Shown one piece after another: positions 7,446 to 16,662 of a DNA stretch of 60,709 nucleotides. Source of the stretch: Candidatus Aminicenantota bacterium (lineage in GTDB: Bacteria; Acidobacteriota; Aminicenantia; JAMOAD01). Positions within the stretch are counted from its first letter, which is position 1. Each line of letters begins with the position of its first letter. Under the pieces are notes generated by a model. It was given only the letters and a program-made list of their open reading frames with translations. It made no database searches and was not told where the DNA came from. Where the stretch lies: assembly GCA_027061995.1 (NCBI GenBank), contig JAMOUT010000010.1, positions 1 to 60,709 on the forward strand, written 5' to 3'. The translations under genes were made by a program, and so were the position numbers.

Positions 7446-8160
7446 TCTCGATAGCCTCATTCTGCAAAGTTCTTATTTCGGATATCCCTTTTCGGGATAG
7501 TAAAACCAATTCATTCAGATCTTTCAAACTAAAAAAATCTCTTTCTCCTGTCCCCTGAATCTCAATAATCTTATCTTCACCGGATTCCACTATATTCATA
7601 TCTATATCAGCGATAGAATCCTCTTCAAAATTAAGATCAATGATTTTTTCCCCCTTAACAATTCCCACGGATATGGCTGATACTGTTTGAATTAGAGGGT
7701 TTTTAATAAAAAAACTTTTAAACATCAGTTTTTTAACGGCAAGAGCGAGAGCAACAGCTCCCGCATTAATAGAGGCTGTTCTTGTTCCTCCGTCAGCCTG
7801 TATAACATCACAATCAATATAAAATGTAAGTTCTCCCACCTTTTTTAGATCTATCATTGCTCTTAAAGCCCTTCCTATTAATCTTTGAATTTCCTGATTC
7901 CTACCGTAAATTTTACCATAAGTTCTTTCCCGAACAGTTCTTTTTGTTGTTGAGCCTGGAAGCATACCATACTCTGCGGTAATCCACCCCATTCCATTAC
8001 CTTTCAGGAAAGCCGGAACTTTGTTTTCATGAAAAACCGAGCATAGAACCTTTGTGCCTCCGGTTTCCATCAGGCATGAACTTAAAGGATGTTCAAGATA
8101 GTCAACGATAAATTTCACCTCTCTGATTTCATCATTTTGTCTATTTTCTTTTCGTTTCAA
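7414..8160 (-). CDS. rph: Ribonuclease PH
   Basis: A 248-residue phosphorolytic 3'-5' exoribonuclease that trims tRNA 3' ends. Diagnostic parts are GWITAEYGMLPGST, RTVRERTYGK, GRNQEIQRLIGRALRA and DCDVIQADGGTRTASI. It starts at TTG (8160) with AGGAGG 5 nt upstream. It is the first gene of a three-gene minus-strand operon with the murein peptidases, overlapping the next gene by about 30 nt. Length and motifs are normal for the family. Confidence 0.95.
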   Translation of the reverse strand: MKRKENRQNDEIREVKFIVDYLEHPLSSCLMETGGTKVLCSVFHENKVPAFLKGNGMGWITAEYGMLPGSTTKRTVRERTYGKIYGRNQEIQRLIGRALRAMIDLKKVGELTFYIDCDVIQADGGTRTASINAGAVALALAVKKLMFKSFFIKNPLIQTVSAISVGIVKGEKIIDLNFEEDSIADIDMNIVESGEDKIIEIQGTGERDFFSLKDLNELVLLSRKGISEIRTLQNEAIENGYEKFIKKS

Positions 8161-8178
8161 TAGAGCCTCCTATTTATT

Positions 8179-8207
8179 ATTATATCAGAGAATTAAGGTT
8201 GATTGAA
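8179..8207 (-). promoter_or_regulatory. Promoter for rph-csd6-csd4
   Basis: On the minus strand, a perfect -10 TATAAT (8179-8184) sits 17 nt downstream of a weak -35 TTCAAT (8202-8207). Transcription would begin near 8172, just before the AGGAGG of rph. Confidence 0.5.
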
Positions 8208-8419
8208 GAAAGAGTATGTTTATATGTTGGAATTTCAAAATATTTGATTAAAGAACACAGTAAGATCCGGGTATTCTCCGAGACAGAATTTCGGATTATC
8301 GGCAATTTCGGTCGTCAGTTTCTGTTAAACCATAAGAGGAGGTTCCGGATTTGATAACTCTAAATCTTCTTATCCCCGTTTTTGCAAAAACAGGTGATTT
8401 TCAGTAATATTATCTATCA

Positions 8420-8523
8420 TATGGATGAAAAGCCAAAGAATTTGCCGGTAGGGATAAGCGATTTAACAAAAAACTATTGAAGAGGATTACTTATATGTTG
8501 TTAAAACCGAGAAATCACCGTGA
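8420..8523 (+). pseudogene. Relic of an AAA-ATPase-like / PD-(D/E)XK (DUF1703-type) gene, N terminus only
   Basis: From the ATG at 8420 the frame reads MDEKPKNLPVGISD, and after a frame change it continues IEEDYLYVVKTEKS before a stop at 8521-8523. Joined, these match the usual start of DUF1703-type proteins (KKLPIGISDFKKLIEEDYLYVDKT). Only about 35 residues survive. A second, fainter echo (IEERVCLYVGI in frame at about 8202-8234) may be another decayed copy. The 8161-8582 gap otherwise holds a repeat shared with 4602-4618 (8300-8316) and no other gene. Confidence 0.5.
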
Positions 8524-8582
8524 GAAATTCAAATCATAGAATATAAATATCAAGTTTATTTATAGGAGAGGATAATAAGAAA

Positions 8583-8699
8583 ATGAGTAAATCAGACAAT
8601 AAAAAAGCGAAAAAGCTTAATAAACCGAGATTTTATTGGTATAAAGGGAAGCTTATAGAAAGAATATACGACAATTATGAAAACGACCCTAAAAAATGA
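8583..8699 (+). CDS. Possible small basic protein, 38 residues
   Basis: An ATG at 8583 opens a 38-codon frame, starting MSKSDNKKAKKLNKPRFYWY and ending NYENDPKK. AGGAGAG lies 12 nt upstream, a little far. The protein is Lys-rich with one aromatic patch (FYWY), and I do not recognise it. The words AAACCGAGA at 8624 and 8721 suggest a local duplication. It could be a real small gene or part of the decayed segment between rph and the next gene. Confidence 0.3.
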   Translation: MSKSDNKKAKKLNKPRFYWYKGKLIERIYDNYENDPKK

Positions 8700-8755
8700 G
8701 AAAGAGATGGAAAAACAGGATAAACCGAGAGTATTAATAAGACTCAATCTCAATT

Positions 8756-9688
8756 TTACTCCTTCCCCTTCCGCACCTCTTTTTCACGAATTATTATAGG
8801 GACATTCGTATTAAAAAGGGAGTTTCCGATTTTTACAAGAAACCAGAATGATAGCAAAGGTAAAAAAATAACTTGAATAAAAAAGACAGCAACATATAAA
8901 AAGGTTAGTTTTAAAAGATTTTCTATAATATTACCTGTCCTTGATATTGTAGCTATAAGAGCATTCTTAAACTCAATCGTTTTCTTTTTAAGAAAAGCCG
9001 CACTATTTTTAATTGTTCCCATAACCCCGTCTATCTCTGGAAGAGAGAAATTTTTTAATTTGTCAAGTTCCGATGAACCGAAAGCAAGTTCTGTTTTAGC
9101 ACTTTCAATCCTATTTGCAAAAAAATTATTATAAACAAATTCATTTGCAACAGAGGAAACCGGCAAACAAAATCGTCCGATGATAATCAACAAAGAGAAC
9201 TGGATGATAATTTTCTCTAATCTTTTTATTTTCTCATTTTCAAACCATAATAATAAAGACAGAGCGAGAAGAAGGAATGCAAGGATAGGTGGTGCTAAGG
9301 AAATGCTTATTTCATACAAGAGTTTCTGAACTCCGAGAGAAGTTATTGCTGTTACTAAAACATCCGATAATCTTTCCGTCATATCATCTATAGGATCAAG
9401 AATCTCCCCGATGGCCAGAGTTACACCTACACCCGCAGGTTCTATCTGTATTTCAGAATCCTTTATAATGGAAACGCTCGCATTGATAACTCTACATGTG
9501 GCATACGCAATACTTGCCTTTGTTATTGCGTTTTTAAAGTATATATCGGTTTTTTTATCCAAAATCGGTATCTTAACTCCCGCCGAATAAAAAAGAGTAA
9601 CAGCTACCAATATTCCGATTAATGATTTTATTATTTTTCTAAACAATGAATTGTCTTTTTTTATCCGTTTCAAAAAAAAATTTAACAT
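8756..9688 (-). CDS. Integral membrane protein of unknown function
   Basis: A 310-residue protein with about four to five hydrophobic helices: residues 20-40, 125-150, 155-180 and 265-305. The segment between the first helices (about 45-110) contains GVGVTLAIGEILDPIDDMTERLSDVLV, and a second soluble part (195-250) looks helical. No catalytic motif was seen. AGGAGG precedes the ATG well. It is monocistronic and divergent from the outer-membrane protein at 9884. A TTTTAC-TTTT-GTAAAA inverted repeat lies upstream at 9727-9742. I do not recognise the family. Confidence 0.7.
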   Translation of the reverse strand: MLNFFLKRIKKDNSLFRKIIKSLIGILVAVTLFYSAGVKIPILDKKTDIYFKNAITKASIAYATCRVINASVSIIKDSEIQIEPAGVGVTLAIGEILDPIDDMTERLSDVLVTAITSLGVQKLLYEISISLAPPILAFLLLALSLLLWFENEKIKRLEKIIIQFSLLIIIGRFCLPVSSVANEFVYNNFFANRIESAKTELAFGSSELDKLKNFSLPEIDGVMGTIKNSAAFLKKKTIEFKNALIATISRTGNIIENLLKLTFLYVAVFFIQVIFLPLLSFWFLVKIGNSLFNTNVPIIIREKEVRKGKE

Positions 9689-9826
9689 GGCTAATACCTT
9701 CCTCCTACACAGATAAGTTTTAATTATTTTACTTTTGTAAAAATTAAATCTCCGTATAAATATTAAATGAATAATAAATTAAAGTCAAACATCCTTATCA
9801 GTTCCAAAACCTCAAATAAGTCCGAG

Positions 9827-9855
9827 TTGACTTTTTCTGATTTGAATGATATTTT
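9827..9855 (+). promoter_or_regulatory. Promoter for the outer-membrane barrel gene
   Basis: TTGACT (9827-9832), a 17-nt spacer and TATTTT (9850-9855). The leader of about 20 nt contains AAGGAGG before the ATG at 9884. Confidence 0.5.
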
Positions 9856-9883
9856 TAAATTATAAATATATAAGGAGGATATC

Positions 9884-10915
9884 ATGAAAACGAGAACTTT
9901 CATATTTGTTGTTTTATCATTATTTATCCTGTCAATAGGAGGATATTCTGATGATATTAATTTTTCAGGTTTTTTCCAAGGTTGGTTTTCATCAGGACAA
10001 CAGAATTCTGATGATGGTAATTTATACGGATTCGCATTAAAAAGGATAGGTTTAAAAGCGAAAGGTAATCTCAGTAAAAATATTAAATGGTTTATTCACG
10101 GAGGGTGGAAAGGGCAAACTGCGGTTATCAGAGATGCTTATATGTATATAAGTCTTAAAGAAGAATTTAATATTAAATTCGGTAAATTCGCAGTTCCCGG
10201 AGCAAAATCTGGTGCATTAACATCCACTACTAAACTTGATTTTATTGAAAGAGCTATGATTACCCAAAATTGGGGATACTATATGACTTTATCAGGATAT
10301 AGAACAATAGGTGTTCAATTCGATGGAAAACTTTCAAATAAAACAATTTATTATGCTTTTATGGTGGGCAATAATAGCACAAGAAGGATGTTTACCCCTT
10401 CGGTAAAATCGGGAGAGTATAGTCGATTAAAAACAGATATTTTTATTTCGGGAAGAGTTGAAGTGTTTCCGGTTGATGGACTCAGCACCGGAGCCTTTTA
10501 TAGTCAGACAAAGAATGTAGGATCTATTACCAAAAGTGATTCTTACGGTTTTCATCTTTATTATATTAAAAACGATTTTAACTTTAAGACGGAATATTTA
10601 AACGGAACAGCTTATTTTGAGTTTCGAGAAAATGCTAAAAGAGAAATGAACTATTCGGGAATGCTTTTTAAATTAGGGTATAAAATAGATAAGATGGAGC
10701 CTATAATAAGATATGATTTTTATACGCCTAATAAGGATTCCCGTGATTTCAGATATGTTAAAAAGTATAATAATTTTACGATAGGTCTCAATTATCTTTA
10801 CTCAAAAAATGTAAAAGTTCAGGTTAATTATGTAATCAGAAAAGAGTCCATGGAAGGAGAGCATAGTGAACTGAAAAATAACCTGTTTTATGTTCATTTG
10901 CAATATAGTTTTTAA
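9884..10915 (+). CDS. Outer-membrane beta-barrel protein (porin-like)
   Basis: A 343-residue protein with a clear signal peptide (residues 1-22) and alternating hydrophobic/polar strands to the end. It terminates in VHLQYSF; a C-terminal Phe preceded by alternating residues is the BAM recognition signature. FSGFFQGWFSSG and FNIKFGKFAVPGAKSG resemble phosphate-selective-porin-like barrels. It would form a channel in the outer membrane, substrate unknown. AAGGAGG precedes the start. It stands alone between divergent and downstream genes and is good evidence that the cell is diderm. Confidence 0.75.
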   Translation: MKTRTFIFVVLSLFILSIGGYSDDINFSGFFQGWFSSGQQNSDDGNLYGFALKRIGLKAKGNLSKNIKWFIHGGWKGQTAVIRDAYMYISLKEEFNIKFGKFAVPGAKSGALTSTTKLDFIERAMITQNWGYYMTLSGYRTIGVQFDGKLSNKTIYYAFMVGNNSTRRMFTPSVKSGEYSRLKTDIFISGRVEVFPVDGLSTGAFYSQTKNVGSITKSDSYGFHLYYIKNDFNFKTEYLNGTAYFEFRENAKREMNYSGMLFKLGYKIDKMEPIIRYDFYTPNKDSRDFRYVKKYNNFTIGLNYLYSKNVKVQVNYVIRKESMEGEHSELKNNLFYVHLQYSF

Positions 10916-10997
10916 AAACTTTTAAAATATATAGAGATTAGATTGTAATTTACTTATCTGATATTAAATATTCTTTTTAATTTCATTTAATTTTTTA

Positions 10998-11026
10998 TTG
11001 AAAAAACAAAAAAGGTGTGATAATCT
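10998..11026 (+). promoter_or_regulatory. Possible promoter for fba
   Basis: TTGAAA (10998-11003), a 17-nt spacer and TAATCT (11021-11026). The -10 match is weak. AGGAGG follows before the ATG at 11058. Confidence 0.35.
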
Positions 11027-11057
11027 TTAATAATAATTAAATGTTTAGGAGGGAAGA

Positions 11058-12050
11058 ATGGTAAACTATAAAGATCTCGGATTGGTTAATTCAAGAGAGT
11101 TGTTCAAAAAAGCGATGGATGGCGGTTATGCTGTTCCCGCTTATAATTTTAATAATATGGAACAACTTCAGGCAATTATTTCGGCTTGTGTTGAAACAAA
11201 ATCACCGGTTATACTTCAGGTATCAAAGGGAGCAAGGAAATATGCAAACAAAACGATATTGAGGTATATGGCCGAAGGTGCTGTCAAATACTCCGAAGAA
11301 CTCGGCTATAAGATTCCGATAGTGCTTCACCTTGACCACGGAGATAGTTTTGAGCTTTGCAAAGAGTGTATTGACATGGGTTTTTCCTCGGTAATGATTG
11401 ATGGCTCGTCTCTTCCTTATGAGGAAAATATAGCTATCACAAAAAAGGTTGTGGAATACGCTCATAAGTTTGATGTAACGGTTGAAGGAGAACTTGGTGT
11501 TCTTGCGGGGATAGAGGATGAAGTGCAATCCGATGTTTCCCATTATACAAAACCGGAAGAGGTGGAAGATTTTGTTAAAAGAACGGGTGTGGATTCTCTT
11601 GCGATCTCAATAGGAACATCTCACGGTGCTAATAAATTCAAACCCGAGCAATGCACAAGAAATGAAGAAGGGGTTCTCGTGCCTCCTCCGTTAAGATTTG
11701 ATATTCTCAAGGAGATTGAAAGAAGACTTCCGGGTTTCCCCATTGTTTTACACGGCTCTTCCTCGGTGCCTCAAGAGCTTGTTAAAACAATTAATAAATA
11801 CGGTGGAGCTTTAAAAGATGCGATAGGGATTCCCGAAGAACAACTAAGAAAAGCTGCAAAATCGGCTGTGTGTAAAATTAATATTGACTCTGACGGAAGA
11901 CTTGCAATGACAGCAGCCATAAGAAAAGTTTTTGCGGAAAAACCTTACATATTTGATCCGAGAAAATATTTAGGTCCTGCGAGAGATTCACTCAAAGAGT
12001 TATACAAACACAAAAATGTAAATGTGCTTGGGAGTGCCGGAAAAGCGTAA
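11058..12050 (+). CDS. fba: Class II fructose-bisphosphate aldolase
   Basis: A 330-residue zinc aldolase that interconverts fructose 1,6-bisphosphate with dihydroxyacetone phosphate and glyceraldehyde 3-phosphate. Visible are GGYAVPAYNFNNMEQ, the zinc-binding HLDHGDS, VEGELG, SIGTSHG and VLHGSSS, and INIDSDGR near the end. The opening resembles the long class IIB form found in spirochaetes and clostridia. TTTAGGAGGGAAG precedes the start. It is a single gene facing the minus-strand gene at 12080 across a 29-nt gap with no clear hairpin. Confidence 0.95.
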   Translation: MVNYKDLGLVNSRELFKKAMDGGYAVPAYNFNNMEQLQAIISACVETKSPVILQVSKGARKYANKTILRYMAEGAVKYSEELGYKIPIVLHLDHGDSFELCKECIDMGFSSVMIDGSSLPYEENIAITKKVVEYAHKFDVTVEGELGVLAGIEDEVQSDVSHYTKPEEVEDFVKRTGVDSLAISIGTSHGANKFKPEQCTRNEEGVLVPPPLRFDILKEIERRLPGFPIVLHGSSSVPQELVKTINKYGGALKDAIGIPEEQLRKAAKSAVCKINIDSDGRLAMTAAIRKVFAEKPYIFDPRKYLGPARDSLKELYKHKNVNVLGSAGKA

Positions 12051-12079
12051 CGGTTTATTAATAAAATAAAAAATTGTAG

Positions 12080-13582
12080 TTAATTTCCAAATTTAATATC
12101 AACCCATTTTTTTAATAATTTATTTTGTTTTATCAGTTCGAGAACTTTTTCCGCCTCCTCTTTTCTCTTTAATTTTAATAAGGTCTTATATTTATAAAAT
12201 AAAAGAGTATCATTTAATGAATATTCAGAGGCTGTTTCATTTAAAAATTTTAAGACTTTTTTGTATTTTCCGTTCTTAAATAATATTTTTGTTTTTATGA
12301 TATGGTATTCATAATATTTTTTGTCTGCATACAGATTCTCAAGAAATTTTATTCTGTTTTTAATCGAACTTATTTTCTCAAGATTCATTTTAAAAAGGAT
12401 TAATTTCTTTTCCCGAGAATTTAATTTTTCCTCTTTATAAATTTTACCTCTTATCTCTCCGGTGAATAGATCTTGAGGTGAAAAAACAATTTTTTGTCTG
12501 TGAGGAGCAAACCCTGTCCCGGCAGAAAACAAAATTCTGTTTTTTTCCATAATAAAGGATTGAATAGTGTCTTGATTATTTATACTATCATCCATTATTA
12601 ATTTCTTCCCATTAAAAATATCAATCTGATCCAGGAGTATATATTCGGGATATACCCCTTTTAAAATTAATTGTTTTATTCTCAATCCTCTTTTATAAGA
12701 CATTCTATCAATAGTCTCCATTCTCTGTCCAACTTTATAAAAGAGTTCGGGAAAAACGGAACTTATTGTTTTTAGTTCTTCTTCTTTTATTTTTTTCCCT
12801 TTTATCACATATGAGTATCTTTTATGTTCATTGAAAGAGACAACAATGATATTAATATTATTCATATTTTTGTTATATTTGTTTATTAATTCGGCGACAT
12901 CTTCAATAGAAGATGAAAACTGTAAAATAGTATTAACAATAAATTCCGAAATCTGTGAATAATTATCTTTAGATTTAAGAGATAAAACAGCTATCCCATT
13001 CTCATTTAAACCCGCATATACGGAAGTTAATCCGGATAGAGTGAATCCGAAATATTTATAACCCGCATCAGGTAGGAACAGAAGAATTATAGGTTTCAGG
13101 ATAGGGACAATCTTATCATCGCATAGATATATGTTTCCACCTATAATACTCCTACCTCTATCATTAGTAATAAAATATGATTTAGAAACCTCGGGTTTTA
13201 TAAAGTCAATAAAACTATTGTAAAAGATTATATCTTTAAGATTTATCTCTGAAGCGATAGATATCCCTTTTAGAACTTTGATATATTCATCAGGAATGTT
13301 TTTTCCGAGTTTCTTAATCCTGCCGTTAAATTTTGCTTTTATGAATGGTTTTGTTAAAAAAAAACCTTTTCTCAGGTATGTTTTCTCAATTTTATACAGA
13401 TTCCCAATATTTTGTTTTAATTGTTTATTAAAATAACTACCATAACTAAGCCCCATTTCATAAGGGGAACCTTTCAAAACAATGACAGGATAATTACCTA
13501 TTTTGTAATAATCGGATCTCCCGAAAACTGAAAGAGGAAATAAAATAATAGTTAATATTAAAATCAGTCGTCTTTTACTCAT
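12080..13582 (-). CDS. C45-like (acyl-coenzyme A:6-APA acyltransferase type) Ntn hydrolase homologue with helical-repeat tail
   Basis: A 500-residue protein with a signal peptide (1-21). The pattern GSPYEMGLSYG, the helical part with LKGISIASEI, then VSKSYFITNDRGRSIIGGN and SGLTSVYAGLNENGIAVL follow the C45/phospholipase B-like fold. The N-terminal nucleophile, normally Cys in a GCSSF-like motif, aligns with Ser133 here. Residues about 395-495 look like TPR helices. The enzyme could be a Ser-type amidase or an inactive homologue. Its start overlaps the end of the upstream HIT-like gene by 8 nt, so the two form an operon. The substrate is unknown. Confidence 0.6.
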   Translation of the reverse strand: MSKRRLILILTIILFPLSVFGRSDYYKIGNYPVIVLKGSPYEMGLSYGSYFNKQLKQNIGNLYKIEKTYLRKGFFLTKPFIKAKFNGRIKKLGKNIPDEYIKVLKGISIASEINLKDIIFYNSFIDFIKPEVSKSYFITNDRGRSIIGGNIYLCDDKIVPILKPIILLFLPDAGYKYFGFTLSGLTSVYAGLNENGIAVLSLKSKDNYSQISEFIVNTILQFSSSIEDVAELINKYNKNMNNINIIVVSFNEHKRYSYVIKGKKIKEEELKTISSVFPELFYKVGQRMETIDRMSYKRGLRIKQLILKGVYPEYILLDQIDIFNGKKLIMDDSINNQDTIQSFIMEKNRILFSAGTGFAPHRQKIVFSPQDLFTGEIRGKIYKEEKLNSREKKLILFKMNLEKISSIKNRIKFLENLYADKKYYEYHIIKTKILFKNGKYKKVLKFLNETASEYSLNDTLLFYKYKTLLKLKRKEEAEKVLELIKQNKLLKKWVDIKFGN

Positions 13583-14708
13583 TATTACCCCCGATTAAAT
13601 TCAATGATATTTTTTGTTTTAAAATATCAGATTTTCTATTTTCAGGTGCAATCTCTCGTAAAAAAGTTCTAATCATTGCAAGAGAACCTTTTTTAAACAT
13701 TGTCCTCTCTTTATCACAAGAAAGAACTATCCTCCCTCCAACCTCAAAACTTGCCATAGCACCGATTTTACCTCCGCTTAACAGTTTTTGTTGATCTCTT
13801 AAAAAAATAAATATCAAATATTTGTCTTTATTTTTTGTGAAAATCAAATTAATAGTATTATTTTCATCAATCTTTTCCCATTCGGAAATTATTTTATCGG
13901 AGATATCGGCTAACTCATTCATATTATCCCCTTCAACTAACCAAAGGGGAAGATAATAATAGGGGTTGTAAATATCAGTATTTTTCGTATTAAGAATTTT
14001 TCTTCCTTTTATTATATTTTCTATGGGGAAAGCTTCTGTTGTTGCTTGAAGATGTTCATGCTCTGTAATAGATGCTCCCGCTCTTCCATTGTATATAACC
14101 CGAAAATTTCCGTTAGTTTTATCTATGAATGATGTGGCTATATCTATTATGTTTTTTCTATAAATCTGAGGTATATGCTTTGAGTTCATTATTGTAAAAT
14201 GGTTATTGGTTATATAGGCAAAATTAGCCCCGATATAAAAATATTCATTATTTAGCTTTATCTTAACAATTATTTCCAAGGGATTCTGGATAAGAATATT
14301 TTTCCAGCAAAGATAGCAGGCCACCCCGTTCTTCTTATTTATAAGTTTTTCGGGATCAATATTTTTTTCTATTATCCCCATCTTAATCAATAATTTATGA
14401 TTTTTTCTTAATTCCCTGTCAGGATTAAAAGATAAAATAAAATTCACCCCTGTTTTTTTATCAAAAAACGATTTTTTTCGCTTTTCTTTTAAAGGATCCG
14501 AAAGAACAAACCCGCAATTCACCTGCTGTCTGTAAATAGCAAGTAAAGCGATATTCAGGTTGGCTTTTTTCTTTAACCTAATAAAATCTTTTAATACTTG
14601 ATCTTTTTTACCCCTATCCGTTTTAACTATTTTATTGAATATTAATTTGGCTTTATCAGATAATCGGTAATTTTCAAACAGGTTATTGATATATGCTTTT
14701 TCATTCAT
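13575..14708 (-). CDS. DUF4922 / HIT-like nucleotidyltransferase-family protein
   Basis: A 377-residue cytoplasmic protein. The central NGRAGASITEHEHLQA carries His217-x-His219-x-Gln221, the reduced histidine-triad motif of GDP-hexose phosphorylase and ATP adenylyltransferase relatives. CYLC (131-134) may bind metal, and IYRQQVNCGFVLSDPLK is typical of DUF4922 proteins. The likely chemistry is nucleotidyl transfer or phosphorolysis of a nucleotide sugar; the substrate is not known. There is no clear Shine-Dalgarno site. It is the first gene of a pair with the C45-like protein. Confidence 0.65.
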   Translation of the reverse strand: MNEKAYINNLFENYRLSDKAKLIFNKIVKTDRGKKDQVLKDFIRLKKKANLNIALLAIYRQQVNCGFVLSDPLKEKRKKSFFDKKTGVNFILSFNPDRELRKNHKLLIKMGIIEKNIDPEKLINKKNGVACYLCWKNILIQNPLEIIVKIKLNNEYFYIGANFAYITNNHFTIMNSKHIPQIYRKNIIDIATSFIDKTNGNFRVIYNGRAGASITEHEHLQATTEAFPIENIIKGRKILNTKNTDIYNPYYYLPLWLVEGDNMNELADISDKIISEWEKIDENNTINLIFTKNKDKYLIFIFLRDQQKLLSGGKIGAMASFEVGGRIVLSCDKERTMFKKGSLAMIRTFLREIAPENRKSDILKQKISLNLIGGNNE

Positions 14709-14935
14709 AACTAATTTTAATTTATAATATTTATCACTTTATTTCAAGTGTTTCCGTTTTTCATGCATAAAATAACAAAAAGGAAATCACCTAAGATGAT
14801 GTTTAAGTCTTGTTACTATGATTTATTGTAAATCCGAATGTTTAGTTTCTGAAGTATGGAGTATGATGAAGGAAGGAAAGAGGGTTTATTTTTTTTCGGG
14901 ACACTAATGAGTGGGGCATTATTTGTTTTCGTTTT

Positions 14936-14964
14936 TTGATAAAATAAAAAAAATATGTTAAAAT
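14936..14964 (+). promoter_or_regulatory. Promoter of the ABC-TPR-pilD-kinase-prfB operon
   Basis: TTGATA (14936-14941), a 17-nt spacer and TAAAAT (14959-14964). Transcription would start near 14971, before GCAGGAG and the ATG at 14994. The rest of the 14709-14993 gap shows no gene. Confidence 0.6.
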
Positions 14965-14993
14965 AAAAAATCTTAGTAAGCAGGAGCTATAAA

Positions 14994-15920
14994 ATGAATG
15001 AGATTGCTCTTGAAATTAAAGGTCTCAAGAAAAAATATCCGACAGGTTTTTTGCTATTAAAAAAAAGCGAGGTATTAAGAGATATACATATTAATGCTTA
15101 TAGGGGAGAGATATATTCATTAATAGGTCATAATGGTGCGGGGAAAACAACAACTTTTAAAACTGTTCTCGGTTTTGTAAAACCTGATAGTGGTGAAATC
15201 ACCCTTTTCGGAGAAAAAATAGGTCTTAAACAAAAGAGAAAAATCGGATTTTTGCCTGAAAGACCATATTTTTACGATTATTTGACAGCGAGAGAATATC
15301 TTATTTTTACCGCGGGACTTTTTAATTTGAAACAGGCTGAACAAAAAGTTGATGAACTTTTGGAGCTTGTTGATCTTAAAGTTAATAAAAATTTGAGATT
15401 AAGAAAATTCTCAAAAGGGATGCTTCAAAAGCTTGGTATAGCTCAAGCAATTATCAATGACCCTGATTTTTTGATCCTCGATGAACCTCTCGGCGGACTT
15501 GATCCTATCGGAAGAAAAAACCTGAAGGATATAATAATAAGGTTAAAAGAGCAGGGAAAAACTATTATTTTTTCCTCCCATATTTTACAGGATGCGGAGG
15601 CGATAAGCGATAGAGTGGGAATTATTGTAAAAGGAAAAACCATTAAGGAGGGGAAATTAAAGGATATTATTGAAGAGAGTTTTAAAGGGATTAAAGTTTC
15701 GGTCTCAGGTCTAAAGGATATCCCGGAAGGTATCAAGTATGATAAAAAGAGTTTTGAAGAGAATATTCTTAATGTGTATTTTAATAATAAAGATGATGCT
15801 TATAAATTTATTGATTATGTTGTAAAAAATAGAGGGGAGATAAGATTGGTGGAACCGATTAAAAAAACACTCGAAGAAATTTTTGTGGAGTTAAAAAATG
15901 AAAATTCTGACAATAAGTAG
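14994..15920 (+). CDS. ABC transporter ATP-binding protein (ABC-2 exporter type)
   Basis: A 308-residue ATPase: Walker A GHNGAGKTT, a signature degenerated to KFSKGMLQKLG, Walker B DFLILDEPLGGLDP, and the switch SSHIL. It has the C-terminal extension common in ABC-2 type exporters (GIKVSVSGLKDIPEG to LEEIFVEL). It pairs with the permease that overlaps its 3' end by 23 nt. The cargo is unknown. Neighbouring pilus and envelope genes suggest an envelope-linked role, but nothing in the sequence fixes this. Confidence 0.9.
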   Translation: MNEIALEIKGLKKKYPTGFLLLKKSEVLRDIHINAYRGEIYSLIGHNGAGKTTTFKTVLGFVKPDSGEITLFGEKIGLKQKRKIGFLPERPYFYDYLTAREYLIFTAGLFNLKQAEQKVDELLELVDLKVNKNLRLRKFSKGMLQKLGIAQAIINDPDFLILDEPLGGLDPIGRKNLKDIIIRLKEQGKTIIFSSHILQDAEAISDRVGIIVKGKTIKEGKLKDIIEESFKGIKVSVSGLKDIPEGIKYDKKSFEENILNVYFNNKDDAYKFIDYVVKNRGEIRLVEPIKKTLEEIFVELKNENSDNK

Positions 15921-16662
15921 AAATACATATAAAGAAGCGGTTAGAAGTAAGCTCTTTCTGTTATTAACAATTTTCTCTCTCGTGATTATCATTGCATCAA
16001 AAGTCATCTCCATGCTTGTTGTTTCAGCCGGAGTCAGAGTTATAATGGATATGGGGCTTGCAACTATTGAACTGTTTTCAATTTTAACAGCTGTTTTGAT
16101 AGCTGTTAATCTGTTTTATAAAGAGAAAGAGAGAAGAACACTGTTTAACATATTATCAAAGCCTGTTTCAAGAGAGGAGTTTATTATCGGTAAATTTCTC
16201 GGGATATCAGCTGTTCTTTTCGTATCAATATTTATTCTCGGTTCTGTTTTTCTGTTGTATCTGTGGGTTGTCAGCGGGCAATTCTCTTTTTATCTTATTT
16301 ATCAGATGTTTTTCTCTTATTTAATCGGAAATATATTGATAGCTTTTTCTCTATTATTCAGCACTCTTTCAACTCCGATATTAAGCTCAATATTTAGTTT
16401 TGGTATATACCTTATAGGTTATTTTACCCCCACTCTGATAACATATTATCAAGCTAAATTTCACGGAGCGACAATGGTTCTGTTAAAAATCATTTATTAT
16501 ATATTACCGAATTTAACCATTTTGAATTGGAAGAACAAGATAATTCATAGTCAAACCATCCCTTTTAATAATTTTATTACCGGCACAATATATGGAATTG
16601 ATTATGCGCTAATAATTTTGGTTTTAACGATTATCATTTTTAAAACTAAAGAGATTAATTGA
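15898..16662 (+). CDS. ABC-2 type transporter permease
   Basis: A 254-residue protein with six predicted helices. The conserved KEKERRTLFNILSKPVSREEFIIGKFLG of ABC-2 permeases lies after the second helix (about 77-105), as is usual. It overlaps the ATPase gene by 23 nt and the next gene by one base (TGATG), so translation is coupled along the operon. Confidence 0.85.
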   Translation: MKILTISRNTYKEAVRSKLFLLLTIFSLVIIIASKVISMLVVSAGVRVIMDMGLATIELFSILTAVLIAVNLFYKEKERRTLFNILSKPVSREEFIIGKFLGISAVLFVSIFILGSVFLLYLWVVSGQFSFYLIYQMFFSYLIGNILIAFSLLFSTLSTPILSSIFSFGIYLIGYFTPTLITYYQAKFHGATMVLLKIIYYILPNLTILNWKNKIIHSQTIPFNNFITGTIYGIDYALIILVLTIIIFKTKEIN

